Positions 43,174 to 56,100 of a stretch of 64,000 bases of DNA are shown one piece after another (the first letter of the stretch is position 1; each line of letters starts with the position of its first letter). This DNA is from Parastagonospora avenae f. sp. tritici 18332-5 (lineage: Eukaryota; Ascomycota; Dothideomycetes; Pleosporales; Phaeosphaeriaceae). The position numbers were made by a program, and so were the translations under genes. Location: contig JAFJTR010000070.1 in the NCBI GenBank assembly GCA_022559985.1, forward strand, positions 62,001-126,000, given 5' to 3'. The notes below the pieces were generated by a model. It had not been told where the DNA came from, made no database searches, and saw nothing but the letters and a program-made list of their open reading frames with translations.

Positions 43174-44765
43174 GGTACTGTTCTGGATGCTGTTCCTGTG
43201 GGATGAGGAGTGAGATGAGCTGAGCGGCTCGAAACAATATCACGGCTTCACTTCATAAGGAGCACTGGATGCGTAGAAAGCAAGGCAGAGAGGTCGTTGT
43301 TGTGTAGCTACCTAGCTACGGTGCATGACGACATAATTGAGGCACCCGCAGGAAGCTAGACGGAGGCTTTCCAATTAGAAGACGGGCAGCAGAGGTCGAC
43401 GCCAGAAGAGGCGCAACCAGTCCAATTGCAGCGCGTTTGCGTGTGGTTGGCTTCGATCAGTGGGTGATTTGGAGACAATGGAAAAGCGCGTGATGTGCCT
43501 GTCCCGCGAGATGTTCTAGATGCGTGGTGCGGGGCAAATGTGCATGACAGTCCACCACAATCCTGTTCGCAGCATTCGAGGTGTTGCACCTTCGTGAAGC
43601 AACTCGGTTCCTGAGGCCGAGTTACCCCAATAATAATCCAACATGGATTCGCAGCGCTGTCTGGTTACATCAGCAGCACATGCACCGCAATTGACCTCAC
43701 CGATGGGTACCCCACACCAGATTGGCGCATGACCCTAGAGTAGGCGCCCATCACCAACGCAAGGCGGCTCTGGGCGATCGCATTCGGAACCCTATGGAGG
43801 TGTCAGATCGTGACAACTGACGGCTCGCCGTTGTGGGAGAGCGTTCAGCGAGGGCATCGTCACAGTCAGGCCACTGCCCAGGCGCATCACTGCTGGGCTC
43901 ACGTGAGGTCGAGAGTACACCTGGGCACCCCTCCAAGATTCGCTCCCAAGGCGTCAAGCCCAACACAATCACGTCCTGTGCAGCCGTCGCGCGCAACCGA
44001 GAGGCGTTCCAGGGGTGTGCCGAGATGCATCGAATGAGCGCCCCAGCTTTTATTTGCGCGATTTTCCAGCGGGCGATGACAGGCTGCGGCCCCCCACGCT
44101 CCATCTTACCTGCGCGAACGAGCTCTTAGCGACGTCAAATTCTGGTCTGGGCGGCCTCGGCCAGTCTCTGCCCCAGTCCGGCCTCCAGCATCATCGCGGC
44201 TTCGCAGCGCTTCGAGCGCCTTTCTAGAAGAAGTTTCCATGCAGCCATGCTCCTGCGCCTGCACTTGTCTGTAAACACCATCCCGGTCCTCCGCCGCTCC
44301 TGACCTTCCGCTCCTCGGCGCCTGTCTAAAAGCGAACTCCGTGCTTCCCACCATTGTTCGCGTCGAGGGCTTCTTGCAGCGGACAAGCTTTGGCGTCTCC
44401 GCGTTTTATTCTAGCTGCTTGACGTCCGCACTGTTTCAGCCGCTCACTGTCCTCTCCAGACTTCCCCAGCATTTTAACACTCGATATACCCGCCTGAGAA
44501 GCAGCGCGCGCCAGTTCGGTTTCGGAGACCCCAACCTTTCCCACTTTGTGCCAGCATCGAACAGGGTAGACTCGCCGCCGCACGACCCACCTTGCCCTTG
44601 TGTCCGGCCGAATCGAATCAGCCTCACTCGACATCATATCATCGGCCAACTCCTCTGCGCCAACGCACAGTCTCCATTCTTGACCACTGTTGCTCCGTCA
44701 AGGGGAATATTCACCTCACGCCAACTTGTCCTCCGTCTCTGCCATACGGCACCTCACTCTTAATC
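43174..44765. promoter_or_regulatory. 1.6-kb intergenic region between divergent genes
   Basis: The left part is the upstream region of the repeat-protein gene and the right part precedes the gene at 44766. The + strand is C/T-rich from about 44440 to 44760, consistent with a leader for the + strand gene. Frames such as 43833-44129 and 44326-44649 overlap each other on both strands and have no domain. Confidence 0.4.
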
Positions 44766-45892
44766 ATGCCTGGACATCTACGCACCCGCTTGCGGCGGGC
44801 CCTGACCGGCCAAGCTGAAGGCGGCCCTCTCAGCAAGATCAAGGGCCACAAAGGCCCAAAAAACAACGATCCGGATGACGACTACTACAAGCCGGGTGAG
44901 AAGATGCCACCGCTCAAGTACCGACGTGCCGTCGACCCCGAGCACAAGAAGACACTCGAGGCCTTCAGCTTCTCCACAGCATGGCGTCGACGCAGCCACA
45001 CCAGTCTGTACTCGCCCATGGGTAGCCGGCTACCCAGTCGCAGAAACAGCTGCAGAAGCAGGCGGAGCCGCAGCCGCAGCATGGCAAGAAGCCGCAGGTC
45101 TAGCTTCTCCACTGCGAGTGATTATGACGAAGAGGAGTGGGTGGACAGCGGCATTGGTGCAAGCATCGCCGGTGACGACAGGCCAGCCAACATTAGAGAA
45201 GCGAGCGATGATGAAGGTGACGTTCTCAATGGTGCGTGTGCACTCTTCCCACCGTCATTTCTATTGTCTAACACGCCGTAGTCGGTCTCTCGCGCAACCC
45301 TACCGAGGATCCTCGCGACGCGAAGAACCGCAAGCAGTCCCTTGGCCACCGCCGGTCGAGCTCTACTAAGTTAGCATCACGCCCCGGTACCAGCTCTGAC
45401 CACACCCGTCGGCCATCGCAGCCCTTTACGCCCGAAGACCTCGAGATCGCCTTACAAAAGTCGCACCTCGAAGCTACGACTGAAGAGTCGGACAAGAGCA
45501 GTGGAGGCACACCGTTCGACGACTTCGACGATCCAAGCCCGTTCTTGCGTCCGCGTGGAGGCTCCATCTACGTACCATATGATGGTCAAGGCACTCCGCC
45601 GAAGCTGCCATTCTGGGGTTCTGCTAACCCCGATGCCGACCACAATCTTGACGCGCAATTTGCACGCCGAGAATCTGTCTTCCTCCACAACGAAGGATCA
45701 TATACGCCACGCTATGAGCGAAGCCAATCTGTTTTCCACGCCGCCTCACGCCGTGGATCTGTTTTTGTACCAACCGAAAAGTCCTGCGATTGCCCACCTC
45801 AGGAGGACGAGCAACCGAAACGCTCCAAGCCCCAGCCATGCTGTCCCAGTGACGCCATTGCTGCCATTCTGGCGCGAAAAGACCTGTGCTAG
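44766..45892 (+). CDS. unknown basic/Ser-rich protein, probably intracellular
   Basis: The exons are 44766-45231 and 45282-45892, with a 50-nt intron, giving 358 residues. The N-terminus is basic (MPGHLRTRLRRALTG). An Arg/Ser block lies at about 80-120 (RRNSCRSRRSRSRSMARSRRSS), resembling SR-type phosphorylation targets or a nuclear signal, followed by an acidic EEEWVDSGIG segment. The second exon has Ser/Thr-rich stretches and three similar short motifs: RRESVFLHNEG, RSQSVFHAAS and RRGSVFVPTE. These look like repeated RRxSVF phosphosites. The C-terminus has cysteines (CDCPP, PCCPS). I do not recognise the family. The intact frame across a clean intron and the ordered motifs support a real gene. 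Confidence 0.68.
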
Positions 45893-47224
45893 GTCTACCT
45901 GCATCACATTTTATTTCGACATGTCAATATTCTAGCATTGGGTTTTGTACATATGGCATCTGCATTCCGGGCGTTCATCATCGATGTAAGAGCCCTCTGA
46001 CTGGCTCCATCTCATTTCGTCCCTGCATTCACTCGGACTGCGTTTCATCCACTTGCATTCATGGAGAGGTGTATTTCATAGACTACATTTGCTCGTCTCT
46101 TTTCCTTGTCCTCAATCATGCCTCAGGCCAGCATCGACAATTATTCCCGTCATGTTTCCGCTGACGTCGGCATATCAGACGCTTATTCGTCCGTGTCATC
46201 ATCCCGCCATTATTCCGACGCAGGCGCGTGATAGTAATAATTATCCAGTCCATCCAGTCCATCCAATCCATCCAATCCAATCCACACTGCAACTGCGTGA
46301 CGACGACTCAAAACACACCGACTCCATCGGTGATCTTACTCAGTCGGCCTCCCAAGCCGCGCACCACATTGCGCACCTCTTGCAGATCCAAACATGTCAC
46401 TTTTCCAAGGCACCCAACGGCCATGCACCACGATCGCGTCACGCCGCCCGAGAACACACCGAACTCGCGTGGGTGGGCCGCGCTTAGCTATTCTATTCTC
46501 GTAATTCTGCGCCGCTGCGGCTCTGGGCAGAGTTGTGTGTGTAGGGCGGGATACTGCATACAGACTAGTGCTAGCGGAGCGACATCTACCGGTGGGGCGG
46601 CCGCGACACACGTGATGCGCTTGCATTCGTCAAGCTAAAGGGATCGTCGTGCAGGGATGTGATGTAACGTGACGTCACTTTCTCGGCGGGTTGATGCGAC
46701 GAACGACAGGGACCTCGAGACGAAGGCGGGATTGGCTTGGGATCACCCTTCACACGTTGTCTCCCAACAGACTTGATTACACTTTGCTGGAAATGGGAAC
46801 GGGAATAAACTTCTGGTATCGTGTTGTTGGACGTGTTGTGCTTACCTTACCCCACGCTACACCTGCTAAGCGCAGATCACTATGCGGACAATTGGGTGAT
46901 CGACTGATGTGGAACGATCATGTCCGATGGCAATTTGATGACTGCAGTGCAATGTTTATATGCGGAAAACAGAATCCGATATCATGCACTGGCAGTTGGA
47001 GCTGACGTGGAGAAGGAAACATCTTCATCTCACAAGATTGCGACCGGATTGATTCTGACAATGGGCACTCACATGCGTCGTCTTAATACCAAATCATCAG
47101 AATTAACATGGCTCATGGGCGCTGTGTACGATGAAAGAGCCTGAAGGTAAACACTTCTACTATCCAATCTCACTCATTTCTTCCATCTCCAATTCAAATG
47201 CATCTGCACACACTCCCCCTCTCC
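45893..47224. other. intergenic region with a microsatellite
   Basis: 3' flanks of two convergent genes. Besides the short tandem repeat near 46246-46284, I see only chance frames. The area from 46640 to 47190 is more AT-rich and holds no recognisable gene. Confidence 0.45.
46246..46284 (+). repeat. imperfect microsatellite, CCATCCAGT/CCATCCAAT units
   Basis: About four copies of a 10-bp unit TCCATCCA(G/A)T lie in tandem, ending in a half unit. No coding frame is associated. Confidence 0.6.
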
Positions 47225-47893
47225 TCAACCTCGCCCCTTCCAACCCCGAATCTTAGCAATAAACCCCTCCCTCGCGACCCTCTCATCCAGCCTCTTCCTC
47301 TTCTCCCTCCTCCTCGCCGTCTCCATCCACACCCCCCTCGTAACCTCCTCCATCTCCCTCGCCGCCCGCTGCATAGCCTCCCCCACATAATGCAATCTCA
47401 TCGATCCATTGTTCAAGTTTATAGTCGTGCGCTGTAGCGCTTCCTCTGCTTCGGCAATGCGAGCTTTTCGCGCGGCCTTTGCCTTTCTAGTCTTGTGGGC
47501 TTTCAACTTTTTGCGCAGGTTGTAGCGTATTTCCCTGGCTTCGGCGCGAGCCTCGCGTCGAGCGTAGAGGAACGCGTCTTCGTCGGAGTCATAGTCGCTA
47601 GAGGAGGAGGAGAAGGAGTCTGACGCTGATGCCGGGGCTGGGGGTGGAGGTGCGCTCAGGTTCGTTCGGCAGTGTGGACAGGCGTCGCTGCGCTCGAGGT
47701 GCTTGGCTAGACAGCCGTGGTGGAAGACGTGGCCGCATGCAGTCGCCAGTGTTTTACTTGGGCCTGTTGCGCCGCATGCTGGGTAGGAGCATGTTTTCAC
47801 GGCGTGGTGGGTGTCTGTGAGGGCGCCGCTGGCGAGGAGATCGGCGACGGTGTCGCTGGCGAGCGGCGGGGATGATCGAGCTGGTGTTGACAT
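47225..47893 (-). CDS. RING-H2 finger protein, putative E3 ubiquitin ligase
   Basis: A single exon of 222 residues with ATG at 47893. The RING finger is at about 35-77: CSYPACG, then ATACGHVFHHGCLAKHLERSDACPHC. The spacing C-x4-C, C-x-H-x3-H-x2-C, C-x2-C gives a C-H-H type RING that would bind two zinc ions and an E2 enzyme. After a Pro/Ser-rich linker with an acidic SSSSSDYDSDEDAF segment comes a long charged helix (about 115-215) rich in Arg, Lys, Ala and Glu, likely a coiled coil for binding partners. No membrane segment is present. The open frame extends upstream past the ATG without family likeness. Confidence 0.75.
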   Translation of the reverse strand: MSTPARSSPPLASDTVADLLASGALTDTHHAVKTCSYPACGATGPSKTLATACGHVFHHGCLAKHLERSDACPHCRTNLSAPPPPAPASASDSFSSSSSDYDSDEDAFLYARREARAEAREIRYNLRKKLKAHKTRKAKAARKARIAEAEEALQRTTINLNNGSMRLHYVGEAMQRAAREMEEVTRGVWMETARRREKRKRLDERVAREGFIAKIRGWKGRG

Positions 47894-48526
47894 TGCGGGA
47901 TGAGTTGTAGGGACTGTAAGGGGAAGGTGACAAGACACGCGAGGATTGTGTGTTTGACAAGCGGGTGCGGAGAAAAAAGTTGTAGCGATTGCGACTTTCA
48001 CCTTTGCGAGATCCTCACTATTCACCAAGTTCGGCCTGTGCGAGATGGCATCCCCAAGAGGTCCCTCTCCGCGCTGACCGTCAAATCCATTAACCAGACC
48101 GTAGCAGTCTTTAGTTTCTCGAATGTGAGGTCTCTGCATCACTCTCCCTCCGCGCATCGCCAGCATCCTCACCACACTAGGACCACCTAGGTGCGAAGAC
48201 CGTCGATGTCATCGCTGGATCTTCTCCTGCATATCCTGCACCGCTAACGTGCAATCGCCGTCATGTCAATTCACGCGTAGGAGTGACTAGTTGTCCTGGG
48301 CCACGACTTGTGGCAACTTTGATACTGTCTCGGTTGCGTATGATATGAGCGAATTAATCATGGTACCCAGCGTTTCGCCCGTTCAATTCCTCGCAGAAAG
48401 AGTCGACCCAGAAGTGGTAGACGAGGAGATCTTGATATGGTCCAGTTGCAAGCCCCAAGAACTGCATGCTGACTATCTTCATAATATCATGAACTATCGA
48501 CAATCAGTCATGCAACGTTGCAGCCA
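47894..48526. other. intergenic, no gene recognised
   Basis: Upstream region of the RING gene and 3' flank of the Zn2Cys6 transcription factor, both on the minus strand. No feature beyond short chance frames. Confidence 0.45.
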
Positions 48527-50884
48527 TCAAGGAAAGTTAAAGTCAGGCAAACTCAACCAATCAGTCCACATCAGCTGGTTATTCGAGTCCCAAGGCAGGT
48601 CCAGCATGGCCGCGGAGAAAAAATCCGAATTCGTTACTGTCTCGTTGACCTCATTGTAGCTCATGGCGGAGAAGTCTAAAGGCTGGGGCCAAAGGTTCGT
48701 CACCTCTTGTGCGTATCCGGTATTCTGTATGCCAGCGTCATGCTTGACAAGAGCATCAAGAGATCCAGGCTGCGCATGTTCCAGAACAGGAGGGTCGTCT
48801 CGTGATGGTGCTAACAGGCTGACATCTGGCGCTTGTTTGACAAGCACACGTAGAAAGCGACCATATACGATCGAGGATCCATTCCTGTGCATTGGCATAC
48901 TGCCAATGCGTTCGAGCACTGTTGCCGTCTCCTCTATGAGGTGTCGAACGCTCGGAGCAAGATTTTGGTTGCCACCTTTTCCAGGGACTGGTGCGCTCAA
49001 AGCTAGTGCAATCGAGGCGGCGAAACAGATCATCGTCACTGTGTTGTTTGGCATCGACTTCAAGCGCGATTCTCCCTGGATAGCGGCGCGCATGACGTTG
49101 AGGGCAGATGATAGAGCAGACGCTCGGAACGATCGCTTGACTTCGGGTGGGGCGGTCGGGTGATTCAGCAGCATGCTGTAGGTAGAGAGTCGAGTATGGG
49201 TGACGAGGATTTCGACATATGGTGGCAGCGTCTTGCTTTCCGTATTGCCAATGACTGATGTCCAGGTGTGAGACCATTGATCGAAGAAGCTTTCGATAGC
49301 CCAGTCAATCTCCTGAGCGGCCTTGGAGCCCCCATTGACAGTGCGATAGTTATCGCATCTCGATCTGACCTTTGCAAAGAGATCGTCCAGGTCTCTCCGT
49401 AGTACAGCCATGGACACCAATGGACCATCCTGGACGTACGAGCTTTCATGGTTGTGCCACTCATCGCAAATCAAAATGAGCGATGTCTTCGGAATGCAGT
49501 AGCTACGACCGCGGGCTAAGCATACACCCCGTTCTAAGACAAAGAGAGCTATCCACACGCGCTCCCTTCGTCTCAATAGTCGCATACCCCGCTCAGAGCT
49601 AGGGTCTATATCCTCGAAACCGTCCATGGATAATGCACGTTTGGCGTCCAGACAGTCAGCTCTAGGAATCTGTGCCAGACGGTCTGGGGCCAGAAACGAA
49701 GAAGGGGTAACAATCTTTTCAAGCGACAGATCTAAGGCGATTGACAAAGAGGTAGCGAGGTATAAGCTCGTGTCATCGTCGCTGGCATACGATCCTGGGG
49801 GCATCCATGGTATGCTGACCATGAAAGCTAGAACAATTTCAACAGACTTGAATTTCCGCACAATGACTTGTTCGGCCAGGAACCTGCGATGAAGGAGAAG
49901 CCTCTTCGCCAATGCCCCAGTCTCTGGCAGAAATATCGCTGTCATAGCCAGTAGTGTGGTGAATAGAAAGGCCGAGCGACTCCGAACGAAGTGCGTAGTG
50001 TGCACTAGAGGATCAAGGCCCCAGCCTATATACATAAGTCAGTCTACGGTGCTCCCTCTATATGATGAGTCTTATTGTAGTAACAATTTCGGGAAGGGCT
50101 TAAAAATACGAGCTGCTTCAACAACTTCAGCTGGATAGGTACATACGAGTGTGTGCTAGATGCTTATGAAAGTAGGCCAGTAGCATTTCCGCTTCTTCAG
50201 CAGTGACAAGCCCGACTTCAATTGGGTCAAGACCTGGACCTTGATCGAGGTTCGCTTTCATTGGCAGGAAGAAGCGTTGCACATCCATATATGGGCCATG
50301 CTCGCTAGAGAGCCATGTACCAGGCGTTGAGATGCTCCCACCTGGAGGCGTCAGGGGAGAGGCGATGCGGAGATCCGATGCCCGAGCAAGTAGCTGAAGC
50401 GGATTTTCGACTCCTTCGAGCTGATCGTCGCCTGCGTTTGAAGTTGGAGCAATTTCTTTCTCGGGAAGCGGTTTGGCATCAATGTTAGATGATGTTATCG
50501 AATGGCTGGCATCGATATGCTTTCCCTCACCGCCCTCGTCGCTTAGTAACTTTTTAAGATGCTCGAGTGTTGTAAGGTTCGTCGTATTATCAGCCTTTCT
50601 CTTCTTGATAGCCTCCTCGACTTGGTATATGGCCTTCTCCAATCCAGAGCGCTTGCTGTTTAAGATTAGTCAAAATCGTTGCCATGTTTCACATGAGGGG
50701 GCTGCTACTTCTTGACGCCTTTTTGTCTTCCTATATGGAATTCTGGTATGACACATTCAGTGCCGACGTGTGCGCATCTCTCGCAAGTAGAGGCGTCTTC
50801 CTCACGGCGACATTTGATCTTGCTTTTGCGACAATTTAGACAAGCAGCCTGTTTACTGCTCGTGCCTGCTTCGTTGTTGGTCAT
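48527..50884 (-). CDS. Zn2Cys6 fungal transcription factor
   Basis: The exons are 50884-50709, 50655-50147 and 50025-48527, with introns of 53 and 120 nt, giving 727 residues. The first exon encodes the DNA-binding zinc cluster: CLNCRKSKIKCRRE, then CERCAHVGTEC (C-x2-C-x6-C ... C-x2-C-x6-C), which usually binds CGG half-sites as a dimer. The second exon starts with a helix (SGLEKAIYQVEEAIKKRK) suited to dimerisation. From about 215 the middle-homology region follows (AHTRWGLDPLVHTTHFVRSRSAFLFTTLLAMTA), with RVWIALFVLERGVCLARGRSYC as a typical fungal-specific regulatory domain segment. The C-terminal part is likely the activation region, with MSYNEVNETV and acidic/aromatic residues. The second intron is the longest in this gene but restores the family sequence exactly. 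The target genes are unknown. Confidence 0.85.
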
Positions 50885-51495
50885 GATATTGATTCGATAT
50901 AGTGCAGGTCGAATAAGATCGGCATGTTATCGCGTTCACTCGGCTTCTGCAAGGCTTGATGGTCACGTGCGGAATCACATACGAGCTTCGGTGGCACGTG
51001 GGTAAAGACGGAACGAACGTGCTGTGTAGAGGGCATTGCAATGCTTAGGAAGTGTGGAGAGACTTAGCGTACGGACGCCGGAAAGCCATCCGAGGTGCTT
51101 TCGAACGGGTGCTAGCCGTGTTTGTCACTAGCTTGCGGTCATACATGGGCGGGAAGTCACCACCATCACTCTCTCAGAGTTCTTTGCACTTTCACCGCCA
51201 TCAGCGAAACTTGATCTGGACCTACACGCCATGCTGCTTCAAATTGTTTACAGCGTGATTGCACCTCAGATGGGCTACTATTGTGCTCATTCACGCGCAA
51301 TTCATTATAGGCCCGCCATGGCCTGTCCAAAAGCTATGGGCGACTGCCTCAAAGTATGACTGTGCGTGCAAATCACATGCGAAGGCGTCTAGGCTATACT
51401 GTTGTCAAGCGATGTGAAATATTGTCTATCATTAAAACGAGTACAGAGCAGATATCAAGAACAAGCACCAAGCCCAAGAATTTCTAGCGCAGGAT
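50885..51495. other. intergenic, no gene recognised
   Basis: Upstream region of the transcription factor and 3' flank of the thioesterase. Only short chance frames are seen. Confidence 0.45.
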
Positions 51496-52681
51496 TTAAA
51501 GCTTAGGTTCCGGCTGACTCTCCGGTTGCTTCAAGCGGACAAGTCCCTACGGATGATTAGCTCACGTAGTGTGTATACATGGCTTCGCATGGACTTACCT
51601 CTTGTACGCAGCTGGCAATCAGCGTGCCATCTTTGGTATAAATCCTCTGGAACACCAGGCCGCGACCATCGCCCGACCAAGGCGTCTCCATCTCGGTGAA
51701 CAACCACTCATCTGCTCGGAAGCTTCTTGGGTTGTGGAAGTAGATGGTATGGTCCAGGCTGACCATCATGCCAATCTCAGGAGTCGGATCTCGGGACACG
51801 TCTTCACCGTTTCGTATGCGATGAATGCGCTGAATGTCGGCCTCATCGACAAATTTCATGCGCCTGAGCTCGGCATCGTCCATGGCCAGCAGTTTCTTCA
51901 ACACATCCTCGTCGGCACTCGACTTGGACTTGCTCTTGCGCTGTGTGGAGTAGCGCCAGAGCTTGTGTGCCCGGGCAATGGTACCGACGAAGTAGCTGTC
52001 CGACATGTATGCGATGGCGGAGAGGTGTGCTTCATGGCCTCCTGAAGAGCTGATGGTTCCCCTGGCTTTCATCCATTGGTGGCACTTCTTCTCGTGGGCA
52101 TGGGGCGAGTCGTCTGGCTAGGTTAGCTTTCACATGTCAGAAAGGGTGACAAGATTGAACTCACCATTCTCAATCGGCAGTCGCTGGCTTTGAAATGGAC
52201 TCGTCCCATCCGAGCTCGCCTCCAGATCATCGAGGCCCTCTTCAGGCCCCGGCACTTTTGGCATGGGGTATGCGTGCTCGACCTTCTTCTCTCCTCCACT
52301 GTTCTGTCTCACGAAGCTCATCGTGGTGGTGAAGATGACCTTTCCGCGTTGTCGCGCCTGTACAGTCCTGGTCGCGAACGACTTGCCACTCCTGACCCTC
52401 TCGACGTGGTATATAATGGGGATCTCGGCGTTGCCAGCCAGGACAAAGTAGCAGTGCATGGAATGGACAGTGAAGTCATGGGAGACGGTCTTCTGCGCCG
52501 CCGCCAGCGTCTGCGCAATAGCAGCGCCTCCAAAGATGCCTCTTGCGCCCGGGGGGTGCCATAGCGGGCGGGTGTTGGTGAAGAGATCGGGGTCAATGTC
52601 GTTCAGCTGTGTAAGTTCAAGGACATTCTCGATATTTGATTGCGATTGATCGACAGGCGGAGGGCGTATGAGGGTAGCCAT
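51496..52681 (-). CDS. acyl-CoA thioesterase II (TesB/ACOT8 type), possibly peroxisomal
   Basis: The exons are 52681-52165, 52113-51599 and 51546-51496, with introns of 51 and 52 nt, giving 360 residues. The enzyme hydrolyses acyl-CoA to free fatty acid and CoA. The first hotdog domain holds RPLWHPPGARGIFGGAAIAQTLAAAQKTV and FTVHSMHCYFVLAGN, IIYHVERVRSGKSFATRTVQARQ. The second holds MMVSLDHTIYFHNP and ADEWLFTEMETPWSGDGRGLVFQRIY, typical of the TesB double hotdog. The conserved Asp in SLDHTIYFH is present. The protein ends EPKL; -PKL is a weak variant of the SKL peroxisomal targeting signal, so import is possible but not certain. The start at 52681 is the first ATG of the frame. Confidence 0.9.
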
Positions 52682-53141
52682 TGTGTGCAGCAAGTCTCGG
52701 TGTGTCTCAGTGGGAAGATATAAGATAAAGGAGAGTGTCAGCTATGCATGTGATTCTTCGTACGAGGAGATTAGTTATGTGAGTTCGGCGCAAGACGCGT
52801 CGCATCGCCCAGCGATCCACGTTCCGTGAACCGAGGCACAACGACAGCCAGAATCACGCTCAAGCCAGTCTTCACGGATGACTAACAGGCGGGATTACCG
52901 TCGCCAAGCAGCGAGGAGACGTCTCGTGGCCAACGTCATACTGCTCGTACCTGACTGGTAATGTGCGATCGAATATACCCGCTCGGGAGCTCCACGTTTG
53001 ATTGGACTTCCACTTCACGCATGCGAACATCCTCACCTCGACCTTGCGCCACGCTTTGCTACCGCCGTTTTGACATGTCTTGAGTCGCGCCTGTGCACAT
53101 TCGCTCCACCTGATCGCCGCAACATCCCGACTGAAGCTCCC
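52682..53141. promoter_or_regulatory. shared promoter region of thioesterase and CPS1-like gene
   Basis: 460 bp between divergent start codons. An A/T-rich AGATATAAGATAAAGG string at 52717-52732 might serve the thioesterase. No gene is seen. Confidence 0.35.
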
Positions 53142-56100
53142 ATGGCCGACTCGAACCCAGAGCTCCAGGCCAAGCTGCAGGAGCTGGAACACGAATTAGA
53201 GGAAGGCGACATCACCACGAAAGGGTCCGTCAATTCCGTTGCGCTCAAGCCTCTACGTTCGCGATCGCGCTCAGTGTCGCGTCTCCGCAAAGCGCTAACC
53301 AGTCACACAGCTACGAAAAGCGCAGGACGGTACTCCTGTCGCAATATCTGGGGCCTGAACATGCAGCGCAACTAGGCCATTTGCGCCAGGGCAGTCTGGC
53401 AGGAAGTCTGGCAGGAAGCGAAGGTTCCGGCTCTCGCGCAGCATCTCTCGCGGCTATCTCCGGGCCGCAACAGTCGCAATCGCAGCAACGGGAACTGCCC
53501 ACCATCGAGATTCCCCGACCAGAATCGCAGTACACGAGCAACACGCCGAGTCTGGTGGGAACATCACAATATGCCGCGTCAGGAGGCAGCACGGCGGGGT
53601 CGTCGCAGTACATAGCATACCCGCCCAGCCAGGTCGGACGCTTCCAGGAGAAGCAGCTGGGACTGCGCACAACTTCACTGCAGCGCAATGCTTCGCAGTT
53701 GTCCCAGGGCAGCGAGACGTTCATACCGCGGCCCCAGACGCCCGAGTATAACTACTCGCGTGAAGGCACAATGATGGGCTCGAATTATGCTTTCAACCCA
53801 GATACTCAGCCAGGCTACGATGGAGGCTACCCGTCGCCTGGCGGAGACGTCAGCAGGAGAAGCACAATGCTGGACGTGAACCAGGGCTACTTTTCCGACT
53901 TCACCGGACAGCAGATGCAGGACCACCGCGATTCGTACGGTGGCCCAAATCGGTACTCGTCTGGAGACGCCTTCTCCCCGACCGCAGCAATGCCTCCGCC
54001 CATGATGAACCCCAACGATCTGCCAGGCGCGGGCATAGTCGACACTATGCTCCCGCTGGAGCCAAGAGACCTGCCTTTCGACGTGTATGATCCGCACAAC
54101 CCGAACATCAAGATGTCCAAATTTGACAACATTGGCGCTGTGTTGCGGCATCGAGGGCGAACACAGCCGCGACAAACCGCCTTCTGGGTGCTAGATCCAA
54201 AAGGCAAGGAAGTGGCTTCGATAACATGGGAAAAGGTTGCGAGCCGCGCAGAGAAAGTGGCCAAAGTGATCAGAGACAAGAGCAACCTCTACCGCGGCGA
54301 TCGCGTAGCTTTGGTGTACAGAGATACTGAAGTCATTGAATTCGTGGTAGCGTTGATGGGCTGCTTCATCGCGGGCGTTGTCGCGGTACCCATCAATAGC
54401 GTCGACGATTATCAGAAACTCATTCTCCTCCTGACTACCACCCAGGCCCATCTTGCTCTGACGACGGACAACAATCTCAAGTCCTTCCATCGTGACATTA
54501 GCCAGAATCGCTTGAAATGGCCAAGCGGAGTCGAGTGGTGGAAGACGAACGAGTTTGGCAGCTATCATCCCAAGAAACATGACGATACTCCTGCGCTGCA
54601 GGTTCCTGAGGTAGCTTACATTGAGTTCTCGCGGGCGCCCACAGGGGATTTGAGAGGTGTAGTCCTCAGTCATCGTACCATCATGCACCAGATGGCATGT
54701 ATCAGCGCCATGGTCACCACAATTCCCACCGGACGCGAGAACACAGACACGTTCGGTGCGCATCTTCGCGACCAGAACGGCAAGTTCATTGCACCGCCGC
54801 CTCGAAGCTCACCAACCGAGAACATTCTTAGTTACCTCGATCCTCGTGAAAGTGCAGGCATGATTCTAGGCGTACTGTTTGCCGTTTATGGCGGCCACAC
54901 TACGATATGGACTGAGCCGTCCACAATGGAGACGCCCGGTCTCTACGCACATCTCATTACCAAATACAAAGCGAACGTACTGGTGGCAGATTACCCAGGT
55001 CTCAAGCGCGCTGCCTACAACTACCAGCAAGACCCCATGGCCACGAGAAACTTCAAGAAGAACTCTGAGCCAAACTTCAGCGCGATTAAGATTTGTCTCA
55101 TTGACACGCTCACTGTAGATTGCGACTTCCATGAGATCCTTGGAGACCGTTGGTTCAGACCTATGCGGAATCCGAGAGCGCGCGAACTCATCGCGCCTAT
55201 GCTGTGCTTACCCGAGCATGGTGGCATGATCATCTCTGTGCGTGATTGGCTGGGTGGCGAAGAGCGCATGGGATGCCCTCTGAGCATAGCTGAAGATGAG
55301 GAAGACGATGAAGAGCCCACTGAGGAAGCCACACCGACGAATGGCTACTCCAGTCTCATTGGCGGTGGCACCCAAAAGAAGGCAACCAAGGAAAAGAAAG
55401 GTCGCACTGAACTAACCGAGATCCTACTTGACAAAGAAGCGCTGAAGATGAATGACATTGTGGTTCTAGCCATAGGCGAGGAAGCCAGCAAGCGTGCGAA
55501 TGAACCCGGGACTATGAGAGTTGGTGCCTTTGGATATCCCATACCAGACGCCACGCTGTGTGTCGTTGATCCAGAGACTAGTTTGCTCTGTTCACCATAC
55601 TCTGTCGGTGAGATTTGGGTAGACTCGCCCTCGCTATCAGGTGGTTTCTGGCAGTTGCAAAAGCATACGGAAACCATCTTCCATGCCCGGCCATATCGCT
55701 TTGTCGAAGGCAGCCCGACACCACAGCTGCTCGAGCTCGAATTTCTGCGCACGGGTCTTCTCGGCTGCGTCGTAGAAGGCAAAATCTTCGTGCTGGGTTT
55801 GTACGAAGATCGTATCCGACAGCGCGTAGAGTGGGTGGAGCACGGGCTAGAGACCGAACATCGCTACTTTTTCGTACAGCATCTTGTCTCCAGCATCATG
55901 AAGGCGGTGCCAAAGATTTACGATTGTTCGGCGTTCGACTCTTATGTCAACGGAGAGTACTTGCCAATCATCCTTATCGAGACGCAAGCTGCTTCTACAG
56001 CCCCTACAAACCCCGGCGGTCCTCCGCAACAGCTCGATATTCCGTTCCTCGACTCATTGTCCGAGCGATGTATGGAGGTGCTCTACCAAGAACACCACCT

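Noticed and set aside
46246..46284. Short direct repeats resembling a CRISPR array
   Set aside because: Units are 10 bp without spacers and the DNA is eukaryotic; this is a microsatellite.
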